Source: an uncultured Lachnospiraceae bacterium
GTDB lineage: Bacteria; Bacillota; Clostridia; Lachnospirales; Lachnospiraceae
DNA length: 64,000 nucleotides
Assembly (NCBI GenBank): GCA_910579615.1
Contig: CAJTUA010000002.1
Coordinates: 100,503-164,502, forward strand
Direction of reading: 5' to 3'
In this document: positions 18,611 through 27,669 of the stretch, in pieces
Numbering within the stretch: the first letter of the stretch is position 1
Layout of the letters: every line of letters begins with the position of its first letter
Notes under the pieces: generated by a model
What the model saw: only the letters and a program-made list of their open reading frames with translations
Databases searched by the model: none
What the model was told of the DNA's origin: nothing
Program-made: the position numbers and the translations under genes

Positions 18611-18653
18611 TATTTTGATATCAAAATCATATCACAATAATTTGCGGGTTGCA
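18611..18653 (-). promoter_or_regulatory. SPFH operon promoter with palindromic site
   Basis: Minus strand TTGCAA (18648-18653), 17 nt, TATGAT (18625-18630) with the extended TG. A perfect 16-bp palindrome, ATTTTGATATCAAAAT (18611-18626), lies at the -10/start. The rest of 18467-18834 holds only this and the terminator below. Confidence 0.7.
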
Positions 18654-18778
18654 ATAAGAAAATGATTAGAATTTGCTTAGAGAAGGGAAGGGAAGGGGGG
18701 CACGTTTTATTGATGGGGGCTGGGGCGGCAATGCGGATATTGCTGTATGGATATATAAAACAGTTTTGGGAATAACAT

Positions 18779-18818
18779 AAAAAAATGGGAAGCCAAAATA
18801 CTGGCTTCCCATTTTTTT
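18779..18818 (-). terminator. Terminator of map (bidirectional form)
   Basis: Stem ATGGGAAGCCA with TGGCTTCCCAT, flanked by A/T runs on both sides, 17 bp after the map stop. Confidence 0.88.
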
Positions 18819-18834
18819 ATCTATTTTCTTATCC

Positions 18835-19707
18835 TTAATACGACAAAATCTCATATCCGCTTTCCGTAATCAGCACCTGGATTTCCCACTGTGCGGAAGG
18901 CTTTCCGTCCGCGGTGCGCACCGTCCAACCGTCCTTTTTGTCGGTGCGGATGCGCCAGGTTCCCATGTTAATCATCGGTTCAATCGTAAACATCATGCCC
19001 GGTGCCATCACCATTCCGGTGCCGCGCCTTGCAACAAAGCTCACCCACGGGTCTTCGTGGAATTCAAGGCCAATCCCGTGCCCGCCAATCTCGCGCACAA
19101 CGGAATAGCCATTCAGCTTTGCAAAATCATTGATTGCCTGTCCAACATCGCCGAGCAGCCCCCAGGGCTTTACCTGGCTTAATCCGACCTGCAGGCTCTG
19201 TTCCGTGACATTGACCAGGCGTTTTTTCTCCTCCGAAACCTCGCCGATGCAGAACATTCTGGAGGAATCGGAAAAATATCCGTTCAGGATGGTGGAGCAG
19301 TCCACGTTGACGATATCGCCGTTTTTTAACACCGCATCGGGGGATGGGATGCCGTGGCAGACCACTTCGTTGATGGAGGTACAGACGCTTTTCGGGAAAC
19401 CTTCATGGTTTAAAGGGGCAGGAACCGCGTGGTATTTTGTTGTCTGTTCATAGACCCAGCGGTCAATCTCCTCCGTGGTGACCCCCTCGCTGATACGTTC
19501 CGAAACATAGTCCAGTACGGCAATGTTGACCTTCGCGCTCTCGCGGATTGCCTCAATCTGCGCCGGTGTTTTAATCAGTTTGTGGGATGGGATGGCAGCA
19601 CCCGCCCTGCGCATAAACATGAGTTTATTGTCGAAAGCCTCATGGCAGTTTTTATATTTGATGCCGCTGCCGCACCAGCAGGCATCGTTTCTTCCAATTT
19701 TCAGCAT
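18835..19707 (-). CDS. map: Type I methionine aminopeptidase with SEC-C zinc motif
   Basis: 290 residues. Removes the initiator methionine from new proteins. An N-terminal SEC-C motif (GRNDACWCGSGIKYKNCH, about residues 5-22) precedes the pita-bread catalytic domain; metal ligands are visible in GDIVNVDCS and YFSDSSRMF, in GHGIGLEFHE and in FTIEPMINMG. Start at ATG 19707 behind TAAGGAGG. Single gene ending in a strong terminator. Confidence 0.95.
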   Translation of the reverse strand: MLKIGRNDACWCGSGIKYKNCHEAFDNKLMFMRRAGAAIPSHKLIKTPAQIEAIRESAKVNIAVLDYVSERISEGVTTEEIDRWVYEQTTKYHAVPAPLNHEGFPKSVCTSINEVVCHGIPSPDAVLKNGDIVNVDCSTILNGYFSDSSRMFCIGEVSEEKKRLVNVTEQSLQVGLSQVKPWGLLGDVGQAINDFAKLNGYSVVREIGGHGIGLEFHEDPWVSFVARRGTGMVMAPGMMFTIEPMINMGTWRIRTDKKDGWTVRTADGKPSAQWEIQVLITESGYEILSY

Positions 19708-19820
19708 GTTAACCTCCTTATGTATTCCGAAAAAATCCTTAACTAATATAGCACTTTTTACATGGGAAGACAAGGAAAAGTTTTAATGTGCTGACATTGT
19801 CATGGTGTGCAGGAGGGCTA

Positions 19821-20591
19821 TCAAAAAACAAACTTCACCAAAATCATCGCAACGCCAAGCACGGTAAGCACAACGCCGGTCACGCGGTTTTGTTTTTCCG
19901 GTGTGGCTTTGTTGGCAAAGAGCGCGGAGCCGCGCGCGCCGGCAAGGGTTGCGAGGACGCAGACAATCAGCGCCATGGCATCTGGCTTTCCGCCGATGGC
20001 AAAGTGCGAGAGTGCCCCGGTCAATGCGGTGAAGGTCATGATAAATACACTGGTGCCAACCGCCATTTTCAGCTCGTAGCCAAGAACTCCGGTCAGGACA
20101 AAAAGGAGCATCATGCCGCCGCCTGCGCCGATGAAGCCGCAGATAAAACCAATCAGGACACCGCAGAGGATGGATTCGGTAATTTTGCGCCTCCGTGTTT
20201 TGCCTGCCTGTGCCTGTCCGGTCTGCATGACGGGCTTAACGATAAATTTGATTCCGAGAAATGTGGTCATAAATACGGAAAAACCGCCCATTGTGCTGTT
20301 TGGGACGAGTGACGCGATGCGGCTGCCAATGAGGGTGAAGACAAGGACGCTTGCGAGCATAACGAGTCCGTTTTTGATATCAAGGTGTTTATTTTTCCCG
20401 TAGGTATAAGCGCTGACGCCGGAGGCGAGCACGTCCGAGGCGAGCGCGATGCCGACGGCCTCGTAGGCATCAAAGTTCAGGAATGTAATGAGCATTGGTG
20501 AAATGACAGCTGCCGCGGAAAGCCCGGCAAGCCCTGTGCCAATCCCGGCACCGAGACCGCTGACAATGTAGACAATCATTTTTAAAAGCAT
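19821..20591 (-). CDS. TauE/SafE (TSUP) family sulfite/anion permease
   Basis: 256 residues with about eight membrane segments and the two-fold repeat of the TSUP family: GLGAGIGTGLAGLSAAAVISP in the first half and GFICGFIGAGGGMMLL in the second. Members move sulfite, sulfoacetate or other sulfur-containing anions; the substrate here is unknown. Same strand as tyrS but separated from it by a terminator. Confidence 0.88.
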   Translation of the reverse strand: MLLKMIVYIVSGLGAGIGTGLAGLSAAAVISPMLITFLNFDAYEAVGIALASDVLASGVSAYTYGKNKHLDIKNGLVMLASVLVFTLIGSRIASLVPNSTMGGFSVFMTTFLGIKFIVKPVMQTGQAQAGKTRRRKITESILCGVLIGFICGFIGAGGGMMLLFVLTGVLGYELKMAVGTSVFIMTFTALTGALSHFAIGGKPDAMALIVCVLATLAGARGSALFANKATPEKQNRVTGVVLTVLGVAMILVKFVF

Positions 20592-20755
20592 GGGAAACCT
20601 CTTTTCTGCGCCTTATGGGAAAACGCGTGTAAAATTTTATGTACCTGCGTGCGGTTCCTGTTTTTGGAAGGCAGTGGAATACAGTATAACACAGGTACAG
20701 AGGGGATAAAAGAAAAAAAGCATTAAAAATCTGAGAAAAAAGAGAGGAGATTATG

Positions 20756-20806
20756 AAAAACCCCCACTTTTAAATTGTTCCAACCGGAACGTGGGGGTTT
20801 TGTTTC
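20756..20806 (-). terminator. Terminator downstream of tyrS
   Basis: Stem CCCCCAC with GTGGGGG extended by A/T pairs, poly-A/T on both sides; it lies 40 bp after the tyrS stop. Confidence 0.88.
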
Positions 20807-20844
20807 ATACATTTTTGGGTTTGGCAGAATAGTGGAAAAAATTC

Positions 20845-22068
20845 TTACTCCATATACGCTTTGTGGTATACTTTCTTCCCCTTGCGCAGACGGATTCCTG
20901 CCTTCAACTGTTCTTCGGTGAATTTCACATCAATGGATTCCACCTTGTTATCATCCGCAAATACACCGCCCTGCTGGATAAGGCGTCTCGCTTCGCTGCG
21001 GCTCACGGCAAGATGGCAGGCATCCATAAGGTCTAAAATGCCGATGGCACCCCCGGTCAGCTGCGCTGGTGTAATTTGTGTGGACGGCATGTTGGAATCG
21101 TCGCCGCCGCCCGCAAAGAGCGCGTGGGAGGCTTCCTTTGCCTTTGCGGCTTCCTCCTCGCCGTGTACAAGCTTTGTCAATTCGTATGCGAGGATTTCCT
21201 TCGCCTCGTTTAACTGGCTGCCCTCCCAGGCATCCATCGCGTCAATCTGCTCAAGCGGAAGGAACGTGAGCATGCGGATGCATTTGAGCACGTCGGCATC
21301 CGAGACATTGCGCCAATACTGGAAAAATTCGAACGGACTGGTTTTTGCCGCATCAAGCCATACCGCGCCCTTTGCGGTTTTGCCCATTTTTTTGCCCTCG
21401 GAATTCATCAGCAGGGTGATGGTCATCGCGTAGGCATCCTTGCCGAGCTTGCGCCGGATAAGTTCGGTGCCGCCAAGCATGTTCGACCATTGGTCATCCC
21501 CGCCGAACTGCATATTGCAGCCGTAATGCTGATAGAGATGATAAAAGTCGTAGGACTGCATAATCATGTAGTTGAATTCGAGGAAGGAAAGCCCCTTCTC
21601 CATGCGCTGTTTGTAGCATTCGGCGCGCAGCATGTTGTTGACGGAAAAGCATGCGCCGACCTCGCGCAGCAGGTCGATATAATTTAGGCTTAACAGCCAG
21701 TCGGCATTGTTTACCATGATGGCCTTGTCCTCACCGAATTCGATGAAACGCTCCATCTGTTTTTTGAAGCAGTCGCAGTTGTGCTGGATTGTCTCCGGCG
21801 TCATCATGGAGCGCATGTCGGAGCGCCCGGACGGGTCGCCGATGTATCCGGTGCCGCCGCCGATAAGCACGACGGGCTTATTGCCCGCCATCTGCAGACG
21901 CTTCATCAGGCAGAGCGCCATGAAATGGCCGACGTGCAGGGAATCCGCTGTCGGGTCAAAGCCGATGTAAAAAGTCGCCTTGCCGTGGTTGATGAGTTCT
22001 TTGATTTCGTTTTCGTCCGTCACCTGCGCGATTAAGCCGCGGGCGACGAGTTCGTCATAAATTGTCAT
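20845..22068 (-). CDS. tyrS: Tyrosyl-tRNA synthetase
   Basis: 407 residues. Charges tRNA-Tyr. The HIGH-like motif is in DSLHVGHFMAL, the tyrosine pocket is marked by GGGTGYIGDPSGRS, the KMSKS-type loop reads KKMGKTAKG, and an S4 RNA-binding domain fills the last ~65 residues. The start at ATG 22068 follows GGAGGATT; a longer in-frame start is unsupported. Its leader is about 230 nt but shows no T-box motif, although tyrS is a common T-box target. Confidence 0.96.
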   Translation of the reverse strand: MTIYDELVARGLIAQVTDENEIKELINHGKATFYIGFDPTADSLHVGHFMALCLMKRLQMAGNKPVVLIGGGTGYIGDPSGRSDMRSMMTPETIQHNCDCFKKQMERFIEFGEDKAIMVNNADWLLSLNYIDLLREVGACFSVNNMLRAECYKQRMEKGLSFLEFNYMIMQSYDFYHLYQHYGCNMQFGGDDQWSNMLGGTELIRRKLGKDAYAMTITLLMNSEGKKMGKTAKGAVWLDAAKTSPFEFFQYWRNVSDADVLKCIRMLTFLPLEQIDAMDAWEGSQLNEAKEILAYELTKLVHGEEEAAKAKEASHALFAGGGDDSNMPSTQITPAQLTGGAIGILDLMDACHLAVSRSEARRLIQQGGVFADDNKVESIDVKFTEEQLKAGIRLRKGKKVYHKAYME

Positions 22069-22397
22069 AATAATCCTCCATGACGGAGCGTTTTTTTGTG
22101 CAGGCACGCGAACCGGATATCAGATTTGGTTCTGCGATTCAAATTTGTGGCTCCATCACAAATTTGTGCGCGGGGAATAAGCTGCCGGGCTTATTTCTCA
22201 CGCGGACCTCCAGATTTTAAAGGGTTGTTTGAAAAGGAACCCTTCCATATTTTGTTTTGGTGTGCGCAAAGCAGGTCTGCGCGCAAAGATGGAATCTCTA
22301 TTATTTTACCAGTGAATGGCAAGATTGCAAGTGTTTTTTTGTTTGTGCCGTATTTTTTTCATCCATTTTGTAGTTTTTTCCGTGAAGGAGGGCGGTT
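22069..22397 (-). promoter_or_regulatory. Long tyrS leader and promoter region
   Basis: No gene. Minus-strand promoter TTGCAA (22325-22330), 16 nt, TAAAAT (22303-22308) with extended TG. The transcribed leader has several inverted repeats, for example AATAAGC/GCTTATT near 22180-22200 and AAGGGTT/AACCCTT near 22217-22245, but no T-box consensus or other riboswitch I know. Confidence 0.5.
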
Positions 22398-23891
22398 TTA
22401 CATATATTGGATGGGATTTGGCTTCGGCAGGGGCATCTTTGGAGGCATCCGCATTATCTGGTCTGCCTGTGCGAGGAGTTCTTCCCTGTTATTTTTTTCC
22501 GGATATTCTATGACATAATCAAGCAATTCGGCGAGAATCCTGCCGATTTCCCTGCCCGGCTTTACGCCCAGCGCAATCAGGTCGGAGCCGTTGACTGCAA
22601 GGTCTTTTAGGCAGACACATTGCTTTTCGGAAAGAATCTTCTCCGCCATCCGGCGCGCTTCGTCAAGCTGGCGCAGCTTGTCCGGCAGCAGGGCAGGATT
22701 CTGTGCGTTTAAGTCCGCTTCCTGAAGCAGAAATAAAAGCGGGAGATACTCCGCGCCGATGCGGCTGATTGCGCGGCGCACGGTGCGCGCCCTTACGGAT
22801 TTCCCGGAATCGGCATAGCGCGTATCATGCATTCCGACCAGGTGTGAAACAGCCCGGATGGTGTCATTGTCGAATTTTAGACGGCGCAGGATTTTTTCGG
22901 CGAGGTCGGCGCCGTGGCAGTCGTGCCCATAAAAATGTGCCCTGCCGTCGGAATCGGTGGATTTTGTTTCGGGTTTTGCGCAATCGTGCAGAAGGATGGC
23001 ATAGCGGAGTACGGTCTGGTCTTTTTTGGAGAGGGAAGCGAGGGTGTGGTCAGAATCCGCCAAGGACGGAAGGGGCGGGTTCGCATCTGCTCCGGTTTTT
23101 GCTGTATTCGTGCGCGCCGCGATATACGAGAGCGCATGGATGGTATGCATCCCGACATCATAGATATGGTGCGGATTTTCCTGTGTCGTGGCTAACATCC
23201 GGTCAAACTCCGGCAAAAATACGGCAGTCAGCCTGGTTTCCTGCGCGGTAAGAAGCCGCTCGGGATGCTCAGAGAGAAGGAGCTTGGTCAGCTCCACGCG
23301 GATGCGCTCGGCGCTGATACGGGAAAGCTCCTCCGCGTGGGAGGCGATTGCCGCTAAGGTATCCGGTGCAATCGCAAAATCAAGCTGTGCGCAAAAACGC
23401 ACCGCGCGCATGATGCGCAGCGCATCCTCGTCAAAGCGCTCATTTGCGTCACCGACACAGCGGATAACTCGGTTTTGCATGTCCTTTATGCCGCCAAAAA
23501 GGTCAATCACGCCCTCTTTGTCATTGTAAGCCATCGCGTTGATGGTAAAGTCGCGTCTTTGTAAATCGAGGGAGAGCAAAGGGGTAAATTCCACTTGTTT
23601 TGGGTGGCGCGCGTCCTCGTATTCGCCATCAATGCGGTAGGTTGTCACCTCAAAGCCCTCGTGGTCAAGCATGATGGTTACAGTTCCGTGTGCAATGCCG
23701 GTATCAACCGTGTGGGCAAAGAGCGCCTTGACTTCCTCCGGTTTTGCCGAGGTGGTGATATCCCAGTCCTCCGGGATTCGGCCAAGCAGGCTGTCGCGCA
23801 CACAGCCGCCGACAGCGTAGGCTTCGTGGCCTGCCGCCTGCAGGGTGCGGATGATGGTATTTACTTTGTCGGGTAAAAAAATAGTTTTCAT
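22398..23891 (-). CDS. cca: CCA tRNA nucleotidyltransferase with HD domain
   Basis: 497 residues. Adds or repairs the 3'-CCA of tRNA. The N-terminal nucleotidyltransferase core has YAVGGCVRDSLLGRIPEDWD with the catalytic DxD and RRDFTINAMAY; the RNA and head-binding region follows (DEDALRIMRAVRF); the C-terminal half carries an HD domain (LLHDCAKPET). Length and order fit the HD-containing class II enzymes. Upstream of tyrS on the same strand. Confidence 0.94.
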   Translation of the reverse strand: MKTIFLPDKVNTIIRTLQAAGHEAYAVGGCVRDSLLGRIPEDWDITTSAKPEEVKALFAHTVDTGIAHGTVTIMLDHEGFEVTTYRIDGEYEDARHPKQVEFTPLLSLDLQRRDFTINAMAYNDKEGVIDLFGGIKDMQNRVIRCVGDANERFDEDALRIMRAVRFCAQLDFAIAPDTLAAIASHAEELSRISAERIRVELTKLLLSEHPERLLTAQETRLTAVFLPEFDRMLATTQENPHHIYDVGMHTIHALSYIAARTNTAKTGADANPPLPSLADSDHTLASLSKKDQTVLRYAILLHDCAKPETKSTDSDGRAHFYGHDCHGADLAEKILRRLKFDNDTIRAVSHLVGMHDTRYADSGKSVRARTVRRAISRIGAEYLPLLFLLQEADLNAQNPALLPDKLRQLDEARRMAEKILSEKQCVCLKDLAVNGSDLIALGVKPGREIGRILAELLDYVIEYPEKNNREELLAQADQIMRMPPKMPLPKPNPIQYM

Positions 23892-24273
23892 GAATTGCCT
23901 CCGTTGTGAGATTGCGAGTTGGTATGTCGTTTATTGTTATAAGGTTTTTTGTTTATTTAATTCCACCATGATTTTTATAGATGTATCATACCATAAAAAT
24001 CAGTTTATTGGAACATGTTTTAAAAATAATGGGGAAACTTTGTTCGGGGAGTTTGGCAGCAGAATTATTTTCGTGAAAGGTGAAGCGAAGTTCATAATAA
24101 GGATGAAATGCCGCTAGTCTGGTGAAAAATATTGCTATTGATTGCGAAATCTTTTTGCTGACAGATTATAATATATAGTTTATTATGAATTTAAGAGTCA
24201 AAGGATGTTTTTAGAAATTTCCGAGACTTTTCGTTCACTTCATGAAGGACAAGCATCTGGTGGGTGGCACATG
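23892..24273. other. Intergenic region without a gene
   Basis: About 380 bp of AT-rich DNA between the divergent cca and peptidase genes. A weak TTGCGA - 19 nt - TATAAT element (24142-24172) is present; no convincing ORF, RNA or repeat. Confidence 0.5.
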
Positions 24274-24303
24274 TTGGCAAATGTTTTTTCGCTGTTGTAT
24301 AAT
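24274..24303 (+). promoter_or_regulatory. Promoter of the secreted cysteine peptidase gene
   Basis: TTGGCA (24274-24279), 18 nt, TATAAT (24298-24303), about 50 bp before the start codon. Confidence 0.65.
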
Positions 24304-24355
24304 ACTGGCGAAAAAGAGTTTTCTTGGTTATAATTCCAAGAGAAAGAGAGGCATT

Positions 24356-25411
24356 ATGTTGAGAAAGCAAAGAAAACTTTTTGCACTGATTTTGGTGGTG
24401 GCTTTACAGGTGGCGGGCATGGCATCCATCAGCACAAGTGCGGCACAGCAGGGAAAGGCAGTGGAGGAATATATTATTTCTGTGATTCCTTCATATTTGA
24501 AAGCTTATGGGTTTGATTTGGATGGGATTTCATACAGCAATCCATATCCTGTTTTGAATGCCGAGAATGATGCAACTATGTATTTTTTCAAAAGAGAGAA
24601 TAGCATAATCGCTAAAATGCTTGTAATAAAGAAGGGGAATTCCTATTCTTCAAGGTTTGATACTTCGGTTGACTTCTTTAATGAGTTATATTACAATAAC
24701 ATTTCTTTTGCACTAACAGCATCCGAAGACGAGGTTTGTATTGTTTGTGAAAAAGGTCTTGATTTTTTGGAGACAAAGAGGTATAATATAAATGTAATAT
24801 CAGAAATTTCGGAGGAAGCGTCTCCTCTTGCATTCGAAAATGAATTGTTTTTTGGTTCGCAGGCACGAATGAATCCTGAGATTGTATCCCTAAGTGGAGT
24901 CCGTTCGATGGGTGGGAATAATGCTTCAGGGATATGTTGGGCGATTAGCGTGGCAATGATGGTAAATTACAAAAAGGGTACCGCCTATACAGGAAGTGAT
25001 ATTGTGAGCCAATGCTCAAATTCGAGCTATGTCAAATTACCAGGTTACGGGAATCCAAGTGGGACAATAGAGTGGGTTCGGGCTGCTTATTCGCTGAATC
25101 AAATCCAAATCAATGACAATGCAGGAGGGCTTGCATACGGCAGACTTTATTATCTCTTGTCCAACGATAAGCCAGTCCATATGGATTTCTATAGAAAGAG
25201 TAATGGAACGGCAGTAGGGCACGCGGTGGTCTTGTGTGGAACTTATTGGGATGGCAATACATTAGTGTACACATTTTGTGATCCTAATTATGCGGATGAT
25301 AAGGTTGCAGTATCACAGGATAAAGCAGCATATGATGATGCCACAAAAGTAAAATTTGTGACAAAAACCGGAACGGAATATAATGAATGCACGCACGCAT
25401 ATTACTATTAG
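24356..25411 (+). CDS. Secreted papain-like cysteine peptidase
   Basis: 351 residues with a clear signal peptide (KQRK, then a hydrophobic stretch ending near TSAAQQ). The C-terminal ~170 residues look like a papain-fold cysteine peptidase of the C39-like/staphopain-like kind: NNASGICWAISVAMMV supplies Gln/Asn and Cys, VGHAVVLCG the His, and FCDPNYADD the Asp/Asn. The N-terminal ~150 residues would be a propeptide. The start at 24356 follows GAGAGG. AT-rich compared with its neighbours. The next gene, a small membrane protein, begins 25 bp downstream and may be an immunity or partner protein; that is inference. Confidence 0.75.
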   Translation: MLRKQRKLFALILVVALQVAGMASISTSAAQQGKAVEEYIISVIPSYLKAYGFDLDGISYSNPYPVLNAENDATMYFFKRENSIIAKMLVIKKGNSYSSRFDTSVDFFNELYYNNISFALTASEDEVCIVCEKGLDFLETKRYNINVISEISEEASPLAFENELFFGSQARMNPEIVSLSGVRSMGGNNASGICWAISVAMMVNYKKGTAYTGSDIVSQCSNSSYVKLPGYGNPSGTIEWVRAAYSLNQIQINDNAGGLAYGRLYYLLSNDKPVHMDFYRKSNGTAVGHAVVLCGTYWDGNTLVYTFCDPNYADDKVAVSQDKAAYDDATKVKFVTKTGTEYNECTHAYYY

Positions 25412-25436
25412 TTAATTGTTTTGAAAGGAGGGGCAT

Positions 25437-25931
25437 GTGAAAAAAAAACAATTTTTTGACATTGGCAAAGCTATTATCCGTTTCAGGATGATTCCTGTAT
25501 GTTTATTTGCCGTTGTGATGCTTACGATTTTTATCAAAAATGTTGGCAATGGACAAATAATTGCGGATAATCTGACGGACGAAGAAAATTTAAATCCGGA
25601 GGCAACCCCATGCCCGGGGCAGGGAAGCCCGATTACGCCGATGATTTGCATTGATGGGAACAAGATATATATAGGACCAAAAGAAGTACCTCTCTGGTAT
25701 GCGGAAAAGATGGGATACTTAGATAAAGTGGCGCAGGCGGAATATCTGGGAGAGACAACGGAGCCAGTGCCGGATTCCGAAGAACCATCGGAAGAACTGC
25801 AGACAAATTGTCTGCCGACCGGATATCAGGTATATCATTTGGTGACGGAGGAGGAGAATAGTTATTTTGTCTATAGCGAAGAGGATTCTCATTTTATTTA
25901 TATGGAGAATTGGGAAAATTACTGCTATTGA
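25437..25931 (+). CDS. Small membrane-anchored protein of unknown function
   Basis: 164 residues from GTG 25437, 4 nt after GGAGGGG; the ATG two bases earlier is out of frame. One N-terminal membrane segment (about 18-35), then an acidic outer domain rich in Glu, Pro and Tyr. Not recognised. Co-transcribed with the peptidase gene and closed by a terminator. Confidence 0.65.
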   Translation: MKKKQFFDIGKAIIRFRMIPVCLFAVVMLTIFIKNVGNGQIIADNLTDEENLNPEATPCPGQGSPITPMICIDGNKIYIGPKEVPLWYAEKMGYLDKVAQAEYLGETTEPVPDSEEPSEELQTNCLPTGYQVYHLVTEEENSYFVYSEEDSHFIYMENWENYCY

Positions 25932-25940
25932 TGGATGATA

Positions 25941-25985
25941 AAAGGGGCTGTCGCGCGAAGATTCGTGCGACAGCCCCTTGTTTTG
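25941..25985 (+). terminator. Terminator of the peptidase / membrane protein operon
   Basis: 13-bp stem AAGGGGCTGTCGC with GCGACAGCCCCTT, then TTGTTTTG. Confidence 0.85.
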
Positions 25986-26017
25986 TGTGCAGGAGCGTGA
26001 ATAAAATCTAACAAGGA

Positions 26018-26357
26018 TTACCCAATCAACACATTTTTTCCGTCAAACGCAAAGCCGTACTTGCGGATGCGCCCTGCCGGGATACCCTTTGCGATAAGGA
26101 TGGCCGCGGTATTTTTCTTCCTTCCAAATGTTTAAGCCGGAAAACAGTTCCCCCTGCCCGGCATATTTCACGGAAAAGAAACGCTCCGTCATGCTCATCG
26201 TCAGGGTTTTGCCGAAACGTCTTGGCCGGGTAATCAATGTCACGCTGTCTGCATTTTCCCACCATTCGCGGATAAAATTGGTTTTGTCTATATAAAAGCA
26301 ATTTTTTGAGATAAGTGCTTCGAAATCCTGTATTCCAATCGCGACGGTTCTTGGCAT
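26018..26357 (-). pseudogene. Internally deleted AAA-ATPase / PD-(D/E)XK gene
   Basis: The first ~85 codons (from MPRTVAIGIQDFEAL, good AGGAGG site) match the N-terminus of the same family as 14934-16502, including the Walker-A-like TRPRRFGKTLTM. They then jump, with a frame change, to a typical family C-terminus (GRIRKYGFAFDGKNVLIG, stop at 26018). About 400 central codons are missing. Confidence 0.8.
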
Positions 26358-26578
26358 AGTACAGTCCTCCTGTCTTTTCATAATCATATCATGTCCTCAC
26401 GCACATCATACCACAAAAGCGGTTTTGTTGAAACATATTTTTTGAAAAAAATAACAGGACGGACGGTTTGATTTTTTTCCTGGCATATGCTGTCCGCATC
26501 CCGCATAGAATGAAAGGAACCCTGTGAAACCAAGATGTTCTGCCGGGGCGAAATAATTTGAATGTGTGGAGGGATAAG

Positions 26579-27601
26579 GTGGAAGACAGGTCAGGTGAGA
26601 TCATCAGTCAATATGATATAAAAGTCTGCCGCTCCTATCGTGCCAGGGGCGGGATGATATTGGAAACGAACAGGGGACTTAAGTTTTTTGGTCCCTGCCC
26701 GGTAAGCGAGAGGCGGCTGGAGTTTGAGGATACGGTAAAACAGCAGATGAGGGAGCATGGCTACCCAAACACGGACTGTTTTGTAAGGAATTGTGAGCAG
26801 AAGCTTTCAAGCAGCAATAATATCGGGGAGCGCTACAGCATCCGCGATTGGTTCTCGATGGAGGAATGCTCCTTGCGGCAGGAGGGCAGCATCATGGCTG
26901 CTGCAAGGAATCTGGCGCTTTTGCATCAGGCAATGTCGGGAATTAAAACGCAGGAGGGGGAAAATTATCTGTCCGAGGATGTCCAGAAGGTTTTTGAGAA
27001 GCGCAACCGTGAATTAAAGCATGTGAAAAGCTTTTTGGTGAAACGGAAAAATAAATCACCGTTTGAGGTAAAATATCTCAATTGCTGCGGCGAATTTTAT
27101 GAGGAGGCAGTGGAGGCGGCAAAAGAATTGGAGGAGCTTGACTGGAGGGCGCTGTTTGAGGAAAATGTGGCGTGCGGCAATGTGGTGCACGGCAATTACA
27201 CATACCACAATATTTTAATGGGCGGGGGGGCGCGCCAACAGGGCGAACGCGGGCACGATGCGAATGCGATTGCAACCGTAAATTTTGAGAAGGCAGTTTT
27301 TGGGATTCAGGTGTGCGATTTGTACCAGTATATCCGGAAGGTCATGGAAAAAAATAATTGGCAGTATACGATTGGCGCGAGAATCCTTGACGCTTATGAG
27401 GAGGTCCGCGCGCTCTCGCAGCGTGAGCATAGATTGCTGGTGGTACTGCTTGCCTACCCGGAAAAATTCTGGAAAATCACGAATTATTATTATAATTCCA
27501 GAAAGTCCCTCATACCCCAAAAAAACATGGAAAAGCTGGAAATGCTGCTGTTGCAGCAGAAACCCAAAAAAGAATTTTTACAGAAGCTTTGTCATTTTTA
27601 G
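26579..27601 (+). CDS. CotS-like spore coat protein (degenerate phosphotransferase fold)
   Basis: 340 residues from GTG 26579, 5 nt after GGAGGG. The layout is that of the CotS/YutH/YsxE family of aminoglycoside-phosphotransferase-like spore coat proteins. The catalytic loop, HGDxxxxN in active kinases, reads HGNYTYHN, and the later DFD-type metal motif reads VNFEKA, so both acidic residues are lost: a pseudokinase is likely. CotS proteins are linked to the coat, which suggests an endospore former. Its 3' end carries the promoter of the next gene. Confidence 0.7.
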   Translation: MEDRSGEIISQYDIKVCRSYRARGGMILETNRGLKFFGPCPVSERRLEFEDTVKQQMREHGYPNTDCFVRNCEQKLSSSNNIGERYSIRDWFSMEECSLRQEGSIMAAARNLALLHQAMSGIKTQEGENYLSEDVQKVFEKRNRELKHVKSFLVKRKNKSPFEVKYLNCCGEFYEEAVEAAKELEELDWRALFEENVACGNVVHGNYTYHNILMGGGARQQGERGHDANAIATVNFEKAVFGIQVCDLYQYIRKVMEKNNWQYTIGARILDAYEEVRALSQREHRLLVVLLAYPEKFWKITNYYYNSRKSLIPQKNMEKLEMLLLQQKPKKEFLQKLCHF

Positions 27602-27617
27602 TGAACTATGGTATACT
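27589..27617 (+). promoter_or_regulatory. Promoter of the PEGA gene, overlapping the upstream stop
   Basis: TTGTCA (27589-27594), 17 nt, TATACT (27612-27617) with TGG extension; the -35 lies inside the last codons of the CotS-like gene. Confidence 0.75.
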
Positions 27618-27669
27618 GGTGTGTAAAGTAATATGCAAACACATCATAAAAAACGAGGAGAGATTTTGA

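Noticed and set aside
22069..22397. Tyrosine T-box ahead of tyrS.
   Set aside because: No GGTGGTACCGCG-like core or Stem I motifs on the minus strand.
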